Shown here piece by piece: positions 41,962 to 52,177 of a stretch of DNA of 64,000 bases. Position numbers and translations under genes: made by a program. The notes below the pieces were generated by a model. That model was not told where the DNA came from, searched no databases, and saw only the letters and a list, made by a program, of their open reading frames with translations. The first letter of the stretch is position 1; the number at the start of each line of letters is the position of its first letter. Location of the stretch: NCBI RefSeq assembly GCF_011299595.1, contig NZ_CP049867.1, positions 2,108,001 to 2,172,000 of the forward strand, in the 5' to 3' direction. This DNA comes from Nocardioides sp. HDW12B. GTDB lineage: Bacteria; Actinomycetota; Actinomycetes; Propionibacteriales; Nocardioidaceae.

Positions 41962-44403
41962 TCAGGAGGTGACGCGGTAGGCGTCGAAGACGCCCTCGAC
42001 CTGGCGTACGGCGCGCAGGACGTGGCCGAGGTGCTTGGGGTCGCCCATCTCGAAGGTGAACCTGCTCTTGGCGATCCGGTCGCGGCCGGTGTTGAGCGAG
42101 GCGGCCAGGATGTTCACGTGGGTGTCCGACAGCGCCTTGGTGATGTCGGACAGCAGCCGCGCCCGGTCCAGCGCCTCGACCTGGATGTTGACCAGGAACA
42201 TCGAGCGCTCGGTCGGGGCCCACTCGACCTCGACGATCCGCTCGGACTGCTGGCGCAGCGAGTCGGCGTTGGTGCAGTCGCGCCGGTGGACCGACACCCC
42301 GGCCTCGCGGGTCACGAAGCCCATGATGTCGTCGCCCGGCACCGGCGTGCAGCACTTGGCGAGCTTGACCCACACGTCCGCGTCGCCGCGCACGATGACG
42401 CCGGCGTCGCCCGGTGAGGGCCGGCGGCCAGCCCGCCGCCCGGTGATCTGGACGGCCTCGGCGAGGTCCTCGGTCGCCCCGTCCTCGCCGCCGAACAGGT
42501 CCATCACCCGGCGTACGACGGTCTGCGCGCCCAGGTGCCCCTCGCCGACGGAGGCGTAGAGGGCGGAGACGTCCGCCAACCGCATCTCGGCGGCCACCGT
42601 CGTCAGCGTCTCGTGGGTCATCACCCGCTTGAGGGGCAGGCCCTCCTTGCGCATGAGCCGGGCGATCTGGTCCTTGCCCTTCTCGACCGCCTCCTCGCGC
42701 CGCTCCTTGGTGAACCACTGGCGGATCTTGGTGCGGGCGCGCTGCGAGCGGACGAACGTCAGCCAGTCACGGCTCGGCCCGGCCGACTGCGCCTTGGAGG
42801 TGAACACCTCCACGACGTCGCCGTTGTCGAGCGTCGACTCCAGCGGCACCAGCCGGCCGTTGACCCGGGCGCCGATGGTGCGGTGACCGACCTCGGTGTG
42901 GATGGCGTAGGCGAAGTCGACCGGCGTCGCGCTGGCCGGCAGCGCGATCACGTCGCCGGCCGGGGTGAAGACGTAGACCTCGGAGGAGTTGATCTCGAAG
43001 CGCAGCGACTCCAGGAATTCGCCCGGGTCCTCGGTGTCCTGCTGCCAGTCGAGCAGCTGGCGCACCCAGGCCATCTCGGCGGTGCCGCCGTCGGCGGCCT
43101 TGCGGTCGGTGTCGACCCCGGCCCGCATGTTCTCCTTGTACTTCCAGTGCGCCGCGATGCCGTACTCCGCGCGGCGGTGCATGGCGTAGGTGCGGATCTG
43201 GAGCTCGACCGGCTTGCCCTCGAGCCCGATCACGGTCGTGTGCAGCGACTGGTACATGTTGAACTTCGGCATCGCCACGAAGTCCTTGAACCGTCCGGGG
43301 ACCGGGTTCCACCGGGAGTGGATCGCCCCCAGCGCGGCGTAGCAGTCGCGGTCGTCCTCGACCAGGATCCGGATGCCGATCAGGTCGTAGATGTCGGAGA
43401 ACTCGCGGCCCCGCACGATCATCTTCTGGTAGATCGAGTAGTAGTGCTTGGGCCGGCCGCGGACGGTCGCCTTGATCCGCGACGACGCCAGGTCGCGCTC
43501 GACCTGTGCGATCACGCGCGCCAGGTAGTTGTCGCGCGAGGGGGCCCGCTCGGCCACCAGCCGCACGATCTCGTCGTACATCTTGGGGTGCAGGGTGCCG
43601 AAGGCGAGGTCCTCCAGCTCCCACTTGAGCGTGTTCATGCCGAGCCGGTGGGCCAGCGGCGCGAAGATCTCGAGGGTCTCGCGGGCCTTGCGCTCCTGCG
43701 TCGACTGCTTGAGGTAGCGCAGCGTGCGCATGTTGTGGAGCCGGTCGGCGAGCTTGATGACCAGCACCCGGATGTCGCGACTCATCGCCACGATCATCTT
43801 GCGGATGGTCTCGGCCTCGGCGCTCTCGCCGTACTTCACCTTGTCGAGCTTGGTGACGCCGTCGACGAGCAGCGCCACCTCCTCGCCGAACTCGCGCGCC
43901 ACGTCGCCGAGCGTGTACGGCGTGTCCTCGACCGTGTCGTGGAGCAGCGCCGCCACCAGCGTCGGCTCGGTCATGCCGAGCTCGGCCAGGATCGTCGTCA
44001 CGGCCAGCGGGTGGGTGATGTAGGGCTCGCCGCTCTTGCGCTTCTGAGTGGAGTGCAGGCGCTGCGCCGTGAGGTAGGCCCGCTCCAGCAGCGCCAGGTC
44101 TGCCTTGGGGTGGTTGGCCTTGACGACCCGGAACAACGGCTCGAGGACCGGGTTGGTGGCCTGGCCCTTGGTGCCGATGCGCGCCAGGCGGGCCCGCATG
44201 CCGCCGGCGCCGGTGACGGGTCCGCCGGAGGCGGCCGCCTCGCCCGACGGGCGCTCAGCGGCCGGTGCCGGCGCGACCGACGACGACGGTCCGGTCGACG
44301 CACCGGTCGGAGCGGACGTGGACGCCGGGACCTGGTCGGTCGCGGGCGTGACGACGTCAGCGGTGTCGGTGGACACCGGTGCTGCTGACCCGTCGTCCGG
44401 CAC
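41962..44403 (-). CDS. rel: Bifunctional (p)ppGpp synthetase/hydrolase
   Basis: An 813-aa long RelA/SpoT homologue that makes and destroys (p)ppGpp in the stringent response. The N-terminal 70 residues are a variable Ala/Pro/Thr-rich extension. The HD hydrolase is intact ([36 protein letters not shown]). The synthetase has [15 protein letters not shown], with the RxKD-equivalent region giving the Rel type, and [10 protein letters not shown]. Next come a TGS domain ([25 protein letters not shown]), a zinc-finger region with KCCTPVPGD and a C-terminal ACT domain. Both activities should be present. It is the distal gene of the sec-apt-rel cluster and is followed by array C. Confidence 0.96.
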   Translation of the reverse strand: MPDDGSAAPVSTDTADVVTPATDQVPASTSAPTGASTGPSSSVAPAPAAERPSGEAAASGGPVTGAGGMRARLARIGTKGQATNPVLEPLFRVVKANHPKADLALLERAYLTAQRLHSTQKRKSGEPYITHPLAVTTILAELGMTEPTLVAALLHDTVEDTPYTLGDVAREFGEEVALLVDGVTKLDKVKYGESAEAETIRKMIVAMSRDIRVLVIKLADRLHNMRTLRYLKQSTQERKARETLEIFAPLAHRLGMNTLKWELEDLAFGTLHPKMYDEIVRLVAERAPSRDNYLARVIAQVERDLASSRIKATVRGRPKHYYSIYQKMIVRGREFSDIYDLIGIRILVEDDRDCYAALGAIHSRWNPVPGRFKDFVAMPKFNMYQSLHTTVIGLEGKPVELQIRTYAMHRRAEYGIAAHWKYKENMRAGVDTDRKAADGGTAEMAWVRQLLDWQQDTEDPGEFLESLRFEINSSEVYVFTPAGDVIALPASATPVDFAYAIHTEVGHRTIGARVNGRLVPLESTLDNGDVVEVFTSKAQSAGPSRDWLTFVRSQRARTKIRQWFTKERREEAVEKGKDQIARLMRKEGLPLKRVMTHETLTTVAAEMRLADVSALYASVGEGHLGAQTVVRRVMDLFGGEDGATEDLAEAVQITGRRAGRRPSPGDAGVIVRGDADVWVKLAKCCTPVPGDDIMGFVTREAGVSVHRRDCTNADSLRQQSERIVEVEWAPTERSMFLVNIQVEALDRARLLSDITKALSDTHVNILAASLNTGRDRIAKSRFTFEMGDPKHLGHVLRAVRQVEGVFDAYRVTS

Positions 44404-44450
44404 GCGTCACTCCCCTCGGCGGTGGTGCCGCCAGTCTATGCGCGCCGGGT

Positions 44451-44990
44451 TCAGACGGTGTGGAGCGCCGTCAGCGGGGCACCGCCGAGCTGGTCGCGTC
44501 CGGGGAGGAACGACAGCTCCATGAGCACCGCGACACCGGCGACCTCGCCGCCGCACTGCTCCACCAGCGCCCGGGTGGCCGCCACCGTGCCCCCGGTGGC
44601 GAGCACGTCGTCGACGAGCAGCACCCGCTCGCCGGGCGCGATGGCGTCGCGGTGCACCTCGAGGACCTCCTCGCCGTACTCCAGGGAGTAGGACACCTCG
44701 TGGGTCTCACCGGGCAGCTTGCCGGCCTTGCGGACCGGCACGAAGCCGACGCCGAGCTCGAGCGCGACCGGGGCGGCGAAGATGAAGCCCCGCGCCTCCA
44801 TGCCCACGACCTTGCTGACCGTCGTGGTGCCGTCGGCGTCCCGGCCGGCCGCAGCCAGGGCGAGCACGACGGAGCGGAACCCCTCGTGGTCGGCCAGCAG
44901 GGGCGTGATGTCCTTGAAGACGATCCCGGGCTTGGGGAAGTCCGCGATGTCGCGGACCAGCCGCTCGACGTGCGCCGCGTGGTCGCTCAC
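44451..44990 (-). CDS. apt: Adenine phosphoribosyltransferase
   Basis: A 179-aa type I PRTase that salvages adenine to AMP. The PRPP-binding motif VLLVDDVLATGGT lies at about residues 122-134, the GMEARGFIFAAPVA segment at about 62 and the N-terminal FPKPGIVFKDITPLL hood at about 18; all are typical. Its GTG start overlaps the secF stop by 4 nt, and 47 nt separate it from rel. The secD-secF-apt-rel order is conserved from Streptomyces to Mycobacterium. Confidence 0.96.
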   Translation of the reverse strand: MSDHAAHVERLVRDIADFPKPGIVFKDITPLLADHEGFRSVVLALAAAGRDADGTTTVSKVVGMEARGFIFAAPVALELGVGFVPVRKAGKLPGETHEVSYSLEYGEEVLEVHRDAIAPGERVLLVDDVLATGGTVAATRALVEQCGGEVAGVAVLMELSFLPGRDQLGGAPLTALHTV

Positions 44991-46249
44991 CCGCGACCTC
45001 GCCGGGAGCGCGGCTTGCGGGTGGGCTGCGGTCGTCCCGCGGCGGTCGAGCCGGACACCGGGCGAGCCGTGCCGGGTCGCTCCCCCGCCGAGACCCGTCC
45101 CGGGGCACCGGGGGCGACGGAGCGGTTGCCGCCCTCGCTCACCGGACGCGCCGGGGCCTGGTCGGACGGCACACCGCCGGCCGGCGACGGGTTGTCCGGG
45201 TCGTCGGCGAGCGGCATGTCCTCACGGAACGCCGGTACGGCGGCGTAGGGGTCGACCGGTCGGCGGCTGCGGTGGCTGCGCGCCCGCTGGTCACCCGCCT
45301 TCACACCGCGCTCCCGCTCCTTGAGCTGCACCAGCAACGGGGTCGCGATGAAGATCGAGGAGTAGGCACCGGCCGCCATGCCGACGAACAACGACAGCGC
45401 CAGGTCCTTCAGCGCCCCCGAGCCGAGGGTGAACACACCGACGTAGAGCAGCGCACCGACGGGCAGCAGCGCGACGATCGAGGTGTTGATCGAGCGGACC
45501 AGCGTCTGGTTGACGGCGAGGTTGGCCGCCTCGGCGTACGTCTGGTGGGTGCGCCCGAGGGCCTTGGTGTTCTCGCGCACCTTGTCGAACACGACGACGG
45601 TGTCGTAGAGCGAGAAACCGAGGATCGTCAGGATTCCGGTGACGGTCGCGGGGGTGACCTCGAAGCCCGAGAGCGCGTAGACGCCGACGGTGATGATCAG
45701 GTCGTGCGCGAGCGCCACGATGGCCGCGACCGACATCTTCCACTCGCGGAAATAGCCCCAGATCAGCAGCACCACGAGGACCAGGAAGACCACCAGGCCG
45801 GTGAGGGCGCGGTCGGCCACCTGCTGACCCCACGAGGGCCCGATCTGCGAGGAGCTGAGGTCCTCCACGCCGTCGACGGCCCGGATGGCCTCGTCGACGG
45901 TGGTGGACTCGTCGGTGCTCAGCGGCTCGGTCTGCACCCGGATGAGGTCACCGTTGCTGCCGGAGGTGTTGACGATCGGGGCCGAGGCGTTGTCGATCTC
46001 GGTGTCGCGCACGGCCTGGTTGATCGCGGTGACGGCGTCGTCGTCGGCCTCGCCCGCGGCGAAGGAGACGCGGTACTCCACGCCGCCCTCGAACTCGATG
46101 CCGAGGTTCAGCTGCTTGCCGACGAGGCCGAACATCGCGACGAGCACGATGACGAGCGAGATGCCGTACCAGAGCCACTTGCGGCCGACGAAGTCGATCG
46201 AGACGCGGCCGTCGTACAGCGACTGGCCGAGGCGTGCGAGGCGGCTCAT
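44987..46249 (-). CDS. secF: Protein-export membrane protein SecF
   Basis: A 420-aa partner of SecD in the proton-driven late step of Sec export. It has six predicted transmembrane helices, the N-terminal LGIEFEGGVEYRVSF (the usual GIDFxGG segment), a periplasmic domain, and the conserved ALSGFEVTPATVTGILTILG / GFSLYDTVVVFDKVREN cluster. The C-terminal 110 residues are a hydrophilic, Pro/Arg/Gly-rich cytoplasmic tail longer than in Escherichia coli. The start overlaps the secD stop by 4 nt. Confidence 0.95.
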   Translation of the reverse strand: MSRLARLGQSLYDGRVSIDFVGRKWLWYGISLVIVLVAMFGLVGKQLNLGIEFEGGVEYRVSFAAGEADDDAVTAINQAVRDTEIDNASAPIVNTSGSNGDLIRVQTEPLSTDESTTVDEAIRAVDGVEDLSSSQIGPSWGQQVADRALTGLVVFLVLVVLLIWGYFREWKMSVAAIVALAHDLIITVGVYALSGFEVTPATVTGILTILGFSLYDTVVVFDKVRENTKALGRTHQTYAEAANLAVNQTLVRSINTSIVALLPVGALLYVGVFTLGSGALKDLALSLFVGMAAGAYSSIFIATPLLVQLKERERGVKAGDQRARSHRSRRPVDPYAAVPAFREDMPLADDPDNPSPAGGVPSDQAPARPVSEGGNRSVAPGAPGRVSAGERPGTARPVSGSTAAGRPQPTRKPRSRRGRG

Positions 46250-48096
46250 CGGGCACCCACTCCGTGGACGGGGCGGGCGCCGATCCGCTCGATCCCGGCC
46301 TGCTCGGCCGAGAAGCCGGACATCTTGTGACCGGTCGAGAAGAAGCGGAAGCGGGCCAGCCAGGTGGTCATGGGCTTGGTGAAGAGGAAGAACACCACGA
46401 GGTCGATGAGCGTGCTGATGCCCAGCGCGAACGCGAAGCCCTTCACCACGCCGATGGCGAAGATGTAGAGGACGACGGCCGCGAGGAGCGACACCGCGTC
46501 GGCGGCGACACAGGTGGCGCGGGCACGGACCCAGCCGGCCTCCACTGCCACGCGCACGGACTTGCCGTCACGCATCTCGTCACGTATTCGCTCGAAGTAG
46601 ACGATGAACGAGTCCGCGGTGATACCCACCGCCACGATCAGTCCGGCGATGCCGGGCAGCGTCAGCGTGAAGCCCGCGGTCTCGGACAGGAAGATCACCG
46701 CCGCGTAGGTCAGCGCAGCGGCCACCGCCAGCGAGGCGACGACCACGATGCCGAGGCCGCGGTAGTAGACCATGCAGTAGATCAGCACCAGGGCCAGGCC
46801 GATGCCGCCCGCGAGCAGGCCCGCGGAGAGCTGGTCCTGGGCCAGGGTCGGCCCCTCCTCGGAGACGACGGAGTCCTCGAACTCCAGCGGCAGCGCGCCG
46901 TACTTCAGGCTGTTGGCCAGCGACTGCGCCGACGCCTGGTTGAAGTCGCCGCTGATCTGCGCGTTGCCGTCGACGATCGCGCTGGTGACACCGGGGGCGC
47001 TGAGCACCTCGCCGTCGAGCACGATCGCGAAGCGGTCGTCGGTGCCGACCAGGGCCCGGGTGACGTCGGCGAAGGTGTCGGTGGCGGTGCCGTCGAAGTC
47101 GAGGTTGACGACGTACTGCACGTCGTTGGGCGGGATACCGGAGCTGGCGTCGCTCAGCTGGGTGCCCTCGATGACGGCCGGGGTCAGGAGGTACTTCACC
47201 TGGCCCGCCTCGTCGCAGGCGATGAGCGGCTTGTTCGGGTTGTCCGGCAGCTCCTCGTCGCAGGTGGCCTGCTGGAACTGCTGCAGCGACTCGGCGTCGG
47301 GCGAGCGGATCCAGGCCAGCAGCTCCTCGAGGGAGGAGTCACCGTCGGGCACCGGGGCGGGCTCGGGGGCGGGCGGGGCCTGGGCGCCGTCGCCGGCTCC
47401 CCCGCCGGTCGCGTCGCCGGTGCCGTCGCCCGCACCGCCACCGGCGGAGTTGCCGCCGCCGTCGTTGCTGCCGGCTCCGTCGTTGCTGCCGGCTCCGTCG
47501 TTGCTGCCGGCTCCGTCGTTGGTGCCGCTCAGGCTTGCCAGGCCGCGCGACAGCGCGCGGCCCGCGGGCGAGGACTCCTCGACGGGGCCTGCGGTCTCGT
47601 CGGGCGCGACCGTGTCGTCCTGCCCGCCGCCGTTGCCACCGCCGCCGTTGCCGCCGTTGCCACCACCGCCGCCGGTGCTCTCGGAGGGCGACGGGGAGGG
47701 GGCAGGCTCGGCCGGCGGGGCCACCGGGGCCGCCGCACCGACGAGCCGGAAGCGCAGCTGGGCGGTCTGCTGGACCGTGTCGACGAGGTCCTTGCGGTTC
47801 TGCCCGGGGATCTCGACGATGATCGTGTCGCCACCCTGGGTGGCCACCTCGGACTCCGCGACACCCTGGCCGTTGACCCGGCTGTCGATGATCGTCGCGG
47901 CCTCCTCGAGCTTCTCGGGAGTGATCGCCTCACCCGTCGAGGTGCTCGCGCTCAGCGTGATGCGGGTGCCACCCTGAAGGTCCAGCCCCAGCTTGGGGGC
48001 CCACACGCCGTTGAGAGCCAGTCCGCCGTACATGGCGACGACCACCAGGGCGAAGACGATCAGCGTGCGTCCGGGTCGGGACGCGTTGTTCGCCAT
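46246..48096 (-). CDS. secD: Protein-export membrane protein SecD
   Basis: A 616-aa SecD with a first helix near residues 10-28, the LGLDLQGGTRITLSA strand, and a P1 periplasmic domain ending before five C-terminal helices with LPGIAGLIVAVGITADSFIVYFERIRDE. The P1 domain is interrupted by a long Gly/Asn/Ser/Asp-rich insert (about residues 135-250), coded partly by three perfect 18-bp tandem repeats and a fourth degenerate copy at 47461-47532 (encoding GSNDGA-type units) and by a GGNGGGGNGGG tract. The insert is absent from most SecD proteins and would lie outside the membrane. Upstream yajC is 62 nt away. Confidence 0.93.
   Translation of the reverse strand: MANNASRPGRTLIVFALVVVAMYGGLALNGVWAPKLGLDLQGGTRITLSASTSTGEAITPEKLEEAATIIDSRVNGQGVAESEVATQGGDTIIVEIPGQNRKDLVDTVQQTAQLRFRLVGAAAPVAPPAEPAPSPSPSESTGGGGGNGGNGGGGNGGGQDDTVAPDETAGPVEESSPAGRALSRGLASLSGTNDGAGSNDGAGSNDGAGSNDGGGNSAGGGAGDGTGDATGGGAGDGAQAPPAPEPAPVPDGDSSLEELLAWIRSPDAESLQQFQQATCDEELPDNPNKPLIACDEAGQVKYLLTPAVIEGTQLSDASSGIPPNDVQYVVNLDFDGTATDTFADVTRALVGTDDRFAIVLDGEVLSAPGVTSAIVDGNAQISGDFNQASAQSLANSLKYGALPLEFEDSVVSEEGPTLAQDQLSAGLLAGGIGLALVLIYCMVYYRGLGIVVVASLAVAAALTYAAVIFLSETAGFTLTLPGIAGLIVAVGITADSFIVYFERIRDEMRDGKSVRVAVEAGWVRARATCVAADAVSLLAAVVLYIFAIGVVKGFAFALGISTLIDLVVFFLFTKPMTTWLARFRFFSTGHKMSGFSAEQAGIERIGARPVHGVGAR
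47461..47532. repeat. 18-bp tandem repeat within secD
   Basis: Three identical 18-nt units (start GTCGTTGCTGCCGGCTCC) followed by a diverged fourth. All keep the reading frame and encode a GSNDGA repeat in the periplasmic part of SecD, a site where copy number could vary between strains. Confidence 0.85.
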
Positions 48097-48158
48097 GCTG
48101 CTCCTCGCAGATTCGGTTCGTTCGGGAGCGCGGCGAGGCCGCGCTGGTCAGGGGCGGG

Positions 48159-48581
48159 TCAGGAGGTGGTGGGGCGGTGCGGGTCGGACCCGTCGGGTCC
48201 GCGGTCGGTCCCGCCCTCGTACGTCGTGCCGTCGTACGTCGTGTCGTCGTCCGCCGTGTCGTCGTACGCCGAGCCGTCGTGGGCGAGCTCGTCGTCCTCG
48301 GGCAGGTCGGTGGTGTCGACCGGGTCGACCAGCGTGCGCACGACCGCCTGACGGGCCACGGTCAGGTGGGCTCCCGGGGAGATCTCGAGCTTGAGGAACT
48401 CCGACCCGGCCTCCCGGACGTGTCCCACGATGCCGGCGCTGAGCAGCACCTGGTCACCGATGACGACCTCGCCCTGGGCACGTGCCAGCTCCTGCTGTCG
48501 CTTGCGCTGGGGCCGGATGAGCAGCAGCCAGAACGCGAGGAAGATGAGCACGAAGGGGAGCAGCTGCTCCAGTCCGTTCAC
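48159..48581 (-). CDS. yajC: Preprotein translocase subunit YajC
   Basis: A 140-aa single-span membrane protein associated with SecDF. The helix is LLPFVLIFLAFWLLLIRPQ, followed by the family motif RPQRKRQQE and the IGDQVLLSAGIVGHV beta domain. The GTG at 48581 fits the family start; a longer frame begins in non-conserved Gly/Arg sequence. From about residue 95 the tail is acidic and repetitive (DDTTYDGTTYEGG-like), coded by 15-bp tandem units at 48214-48273. YajC proteins normally end soon after the beta domain, so the acidic tail is extra. Confidence 0.92.
   Translation of the reverse strand: MNGLEQLLPFVLIFLAFWLLLIRPQRKRQQELARAQGEVVIGDQVLLSAGIVGHVREAGSEFLKLEISPGAHLTVARQAVVRTLVDPVDTTDLPEDDELAHDGSAYDDTADDDTTYDGTTYEGGTDRGPDGSDPHRPTTS
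48214..48273. repeat. 15-bp tandem repeat in the yajC 3' end
   Basis: Four 15-nt units (for example CCGTCGTACGTCGTG) keep the frame and encode the acidic Asp/Thr/Tyr tail of YajC. Confidence 0.75.
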
Positions 48582-48827
48582 GCGCTGCACCTCTCTCGTC
48601 GGGGCCCGGGACCAGCCGCGGGCCGAGCTTCTGATCTGCGCCGGCGCTCCGTCGCAGCCCCCGGAGGGACCCGTCGGACGGCACGGCGCAGGGACCGGGG
48701 GTCGGCCGGTCAACGGCCGAGTGTAGCCCCCGCCACTCCCAGAACCGATTCGCCCGCGCCCGCCCACGCAAGCGGTCCCGGGCTCTCAGGTGACCTTCAG
48801 CAGACCCTCAGGGCCGGACTCCCCCGG

Positions 48828-48931
48828 CCTCACGTCGTCACCGACCTCTGACGACCGGCCCCACGTCGGCGACGACGTCCGGACGGTCCGGGGTCCTCGG
48901 CGACCCGCCCCACGTCGGTGACGACATGAGG
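48828..48931. repeat. Spaced inverted repeat in the yajC-ruvB gap
   Basis: CCTCACGTCGTCACCGAC (48828-48845) matches the complement of 48914-48931 with one mismatch; a third, direct-repeat copy (CCCCACGTCGGCGACGACGT) lies between them. The 358-bp gap between the ruvB stop and the yajC start (48582-48939) otherwise contains only GC-rich sequence with no gene or clear promoter seen. Confidence 0.5.
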
Positions 48932-48939
48932 CGGGTGGT

Positions 48940-50058
48940 TCAGGAGCCGAAGAGGGTCTCGGGCTCGTCGGCCGCCGGCACCGGGCCGGGCGAGCCGACG
49001 AGGCCGGCCGGGGGCCGCAGACCGAGGTGCTCCCAGCCGGCGGCGGTGGCGACCCGGCCGCGCGGGGTCCGGGCGAGCAGCCCGAGCCGCACGAGGAAGG
49101 GCTCGGCGACCTCCTCGACGGTCTCGCGCTCCTCCCCCACGGCCACGGCGAGCGTGCTGAGCCCGACCGGGCCGCCGCCGAAACGACGGCACAGCGCGTC
49201 GAGCACGCCGCGGTCGAGCCGGTCGAGACCGCTGGCGTCGACCTCGTAGAGGTCCAGGGCGCGGTGGGCCACCTCGAGGGTGCAGACCCCGTCGGCCCGG
49301 ACCTGGGCGTAGTCGCGGACCCGGCGCAGCAGCCGGTTGGCGATGCGGGGCGTGCCCCGGCTGCGGCTCGCGATCTCGGCGGCGCCGTCGTCGGTCAGCG
49401 AGGCGTCGAGCAGCCGTGCGCTGCGACGCACGATCAGGTCGAGCTCGTGCGGCTCGTAGAAGTCGAGGTGGGCGGTGAAGCCGAACCGGTCGCGCAGCGG
49501 CCCGGGCAGCAGACCGGCTCGCGTGGTGGCGCCGACCAGGGTGAAGGGCGGCAGCTCCAGCGGGATCGCGGTCGCGCCGGGCCCCTTGCCGACGACGACG
49601 TCGACACGGAAGTCCTCCATGGCCAGGTAGAGCATCTCCTCGGCCGGGCGCGCCATCCGGTGGATCTCATCGACGAACAGCACGTCGCCCTCGTTGAGCC
49701 CCGAGAGGATTGCAGCGAGGTCGCCGGCGTGGGTGATGGCCGGGCCGCTGGTCAGGCGCAGCGGTGCCCCCACCTCGGCGGCGATGATCATCGCCATCGT
49801 GGTCTTGCCCAGCCCCGGCGGCCCGCTGAGCAGGACGTGGTCGGGCGCCCGGCCGCGTCCGAGCGCGGCGTGGAGCACCAGCGCCAGCTGCTCGCGCACC
49901 CGCTCCTGCCCGATCAGCTCGTCGAGGGTGCGCGGTCGCAGGGCGGCCTCGACGACCCGGTCCTCGAGGTCGGCCTGGCCGTCGACCAGGGCCCGGCTCT
50001 CGACGTAGGCGATCTCGGCGGCGCTCAGCTCGACCTCGCGCTCCACCTCGGGGTCCAT
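48940..50058 (-). CDS. ruvB: Holliday junction branch-migration ATPase RuvB
   Basis: This 372-aa AAA+ motor drives branch migration with RuvA. Walker [13 protein letters not shown] is near residue 73, Walker [14 protein letters not shown] near 124, and sensor motif [21 protein letters not shown]. The C-terminal winged helix includes [15 protein letters not shown], and the extreme C-terminus is a variable acidic tail. It starts 1-2 nt after ruvA ends. The operon ruvC-ruvA-ruvB is headed by a LexA-type box. Confidence 0.96.
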   Translation of the reverse strand: MDPEVEREVELSAAEIAYVESRALVDGQADLEDRVVEAALRPRTLDELIGQERVREQLALVLHAALGRGRAPDHVLLSGPPGLGKTTMAMIIAAEVGAPLRLTSGPAITHAGDLAAILSGLNEGDVLFVDEIHRMARPAEEMLYLAMEDFRVDVVVGKGPGATAIPLELPPFTLVGATTRAGLLPGPLRDRFGFTAHLDFYEPHELDLIVRRSARLLDASLTDDGAAEIASRSRGTPRIANRLLRRVRDYAQVRADGVCTLEVAHRALDLYEVDASGLDRLDRGVLDALCRRFGGGPVGLSTLAVAVGEERETVEEVAEPFLVRLGLLARTPRGRVATAAGWEHLGLRPPAGLVGSPGPVPAADEPETLFGS

Positions 50059-50059
50059 G

Positions 50060-50668
50060 TCAGCGCCCGCTCATCGCGCGCAGCGCCATCCGCAGCACGG
50101 TGGCCACGTCGGGCACGTCGTCCTCGTCGGGCACGGCGAGCGCGATGCCCTTGTCGGCCTCCTTGCTCGACCAGCCCAGGCCGACGAGGGCCTCGCGCAC
50201 CTGGACGCGCCACACCGGCTCGGCATCGGTGGCCACCACGGGCGCGGCCGTCGTGGTCCCCGACGAGGGCGGGCCGATGCGGTCCTTGAGCTCGAGGATG
50301 ATGCGCTGGGCGCCCTTCTGGCCGATGCCCGGCACCCGGGTCAGGGTGCGGACGTCCTCGCCGATGACCGCGCGGCGCAGGTCGTCGGGCGAGAGCACGG
50401 CGAGCATCGCCTGCGCCAGCTTGGGCCCGACCCCGCTCGCGGTCTGCAGCAGCACGAACAGCGACTTCTCGTCCTCGTCGAGGAAGCCGAAGAGCGTCAG
50501 CGACTCCTCCCGCACGACGAGGCTGGCCGGCAGCGTGGCGGTGGCCCCGTTGCGCAGGGTCGCGAGCGTGCCGGGGTTGCACAGCAGCTCGATGCCGACG
50601 CCGTTGACGTCGAGCACGGCGGAGCTGAGCCCCACCTGGGCCACCTGGCCCCGGACGAAGGCGATCAC
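50060..50668 (-). CDS. ruvA: Holliday junction DNA helicase subunit RuvA
   Basis: A 202-aa tetrameric junction-binding protein. Domain I begins [13 protein letters not shown], two helix-hairpin-helix motifs are seen in [11 protein letters not shown] and [16 protein letters not shown], and the C-terminal three-helix domain that contacts RuvB includes [19 protein letters not shown]. The GTG at 50668 overlaps the ruvC stop by 4 nt. It lies directly before ruvB. Confidence 0.96.
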   Translation of the reverse strand: MIAFVRGQVAQVGLSSAVLDVNGVGIELLCNPGTLATLRNGATATLPASLVVREESLTLFGFLDEDEKSLFVLLQTASGVGPKLAQAMLAVLSPDDLRRAVIGEDVRTLTRVPGIGQKGAQRIILELKDRIGPPSSGTTTAAPVVATDAEPVWRVQVREALVGLGWSSKEADKGIALAVPDEDDVPDVATVLRMALRAMSGR

Positions 50669-51201
50669 GAGCCGCTCCCCGCGACACCCGCCGTGTGACG
50701 GCGTACGGCGTCCTGGAACCGGGCCTGGGCGCCCCCGCGCCAGACGTGGCAGATGGCCAGCCCGAGCGCGTCGGCGGCGTCCGCCGGGGTCGGCTTCTGC
50801 GGCAGCCGGAGCAGGCGGGTGACCATCGCCCCGACCTGCTGCTTGTCGGCGCGACCGCTGCCGGTGACGGCCGCCTTCATCTCGCTGGGGGTGTACGTCG
50901 CCACCGGGATGCCCCGGCGTGCCGCGGCGACGAGCGCCAGCCCGCTGACCTGGGCGGTGCCCATGACCGTGCGGACGTTGTGCTGGCTGAAGACCCGCTC
51001 CACCGCGACGGCGTCGGGCGTGTGCCGGTCGAGCCACGTCTCGATCTGCTGGTCGATGAGCAGCAGCCGGTCGGCCAGCGACGCGCCCGCAGGGCTCGTC
51101 AGGACGCCCACGTCGACGAGCGACAGCGGTCGGCCGACGTCGCCGGTGACCACGCCGACGCCGCAGCGCGTGAGGCCGGGGTCGATCCCGAGCACGAGCA
51201 T
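50665..51201 (-). CDS. ruvC: Crossover junction endodeoxyribonuclease RuvC
   Basis: A 178-aa resolvase of the retroviral-integrase fold. Catalytic acidic residues are visible in [14 protein letters not shown] (Asp7), [11 protein letters not shown] (Glu) and [12 protein letters not shown] (two Asp near 140). Length is normal. The ATG at 51201 is followed by MLVLGIDPG, the canonical start, and a LexA-type operator lies 12 nt upstream, making this the first gene of the SOS-controlled ruvCAB unit. Confidence 0.96.
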   Translation of the reverse strand: MLVLGIDPGLTRCGVGVVTGDVGRPLSLVDVGVLTSPAGASLADRLLLIDQQIETWLDRHTPDAVAVERVFSQHNVRTVMGTAQVSGLALVAAARRGIPVATYTPSEMKAAVTGSGRADKQQVGAMVTRLLRLPQKPTPADAADALGLAICHVWRGGAQARFQDAVRRHTAGVAGSGS

Positions 51202-51213
51202 GGGCTGCCTTCC

Positions 51214-51233
51214 GTCCGAACAGGTGTTCGGAC
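51214..51233. promoter_or_regulatory. LexA (SOS) box upstream of ruvC
   Basis: A 20-bp palindrome with arms GTCCGAACA/TGTTCGGAC. Its centre, CGAACACCTGTTCG on the minus strand, fits the Gram-positive LexA consensus CGAACNNNNGTTCG. It sits between a minus-strand -10-like TAGCGT (51236-51241) and the ruvC ATG, where a repressor would cover the transcription start. Confidence 0.82.
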
Positions 51234-51279
51234 CAACGCTAGCCCAGCGTCGCCCGTCGGCCGTCGACCGACGCGCCGC

Positions 51280-52044
<765 letters not shown>

Positions 52045-52076
52045 GGTCCCCTCTTTCTCCTGCGACGGCGTTTCCC

Positions 52077-52141
52077 GTGCGGCGTCGTGCGGCGTTCGTG
52101 CGGCGTTCGTGCGGCGTTCGTGCGGCGTTCGTGCGGCGTTC
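52077..52141. repeat. 11-bp tandem repeat array downstream of pdxT
   Basis: One 10-nt and five perfect 11-nt copies of GTGCGGCGTTC (plus strand), with a related GTGCGGCG just beyond. On the minus strand it follows the pdxT stop by about 37 nt and precedes the yebC-type gene by about 33 nt. The period equals one helical turn, half that of the 22-bp arrays. Confidence 0.88.
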
Positions 52142-52177
52142 TGGTGCGGCGGGAGGCCCGGCGCGACGTACCCGCCC

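Noticed and set aside
41228-42718. Long minus-strand open frame crossing from rel through array C and into the DUF349 gene
   Set aside because: It is a shifted frame of rel continued by the stop-free repeats; the real rel stop is at 41962.
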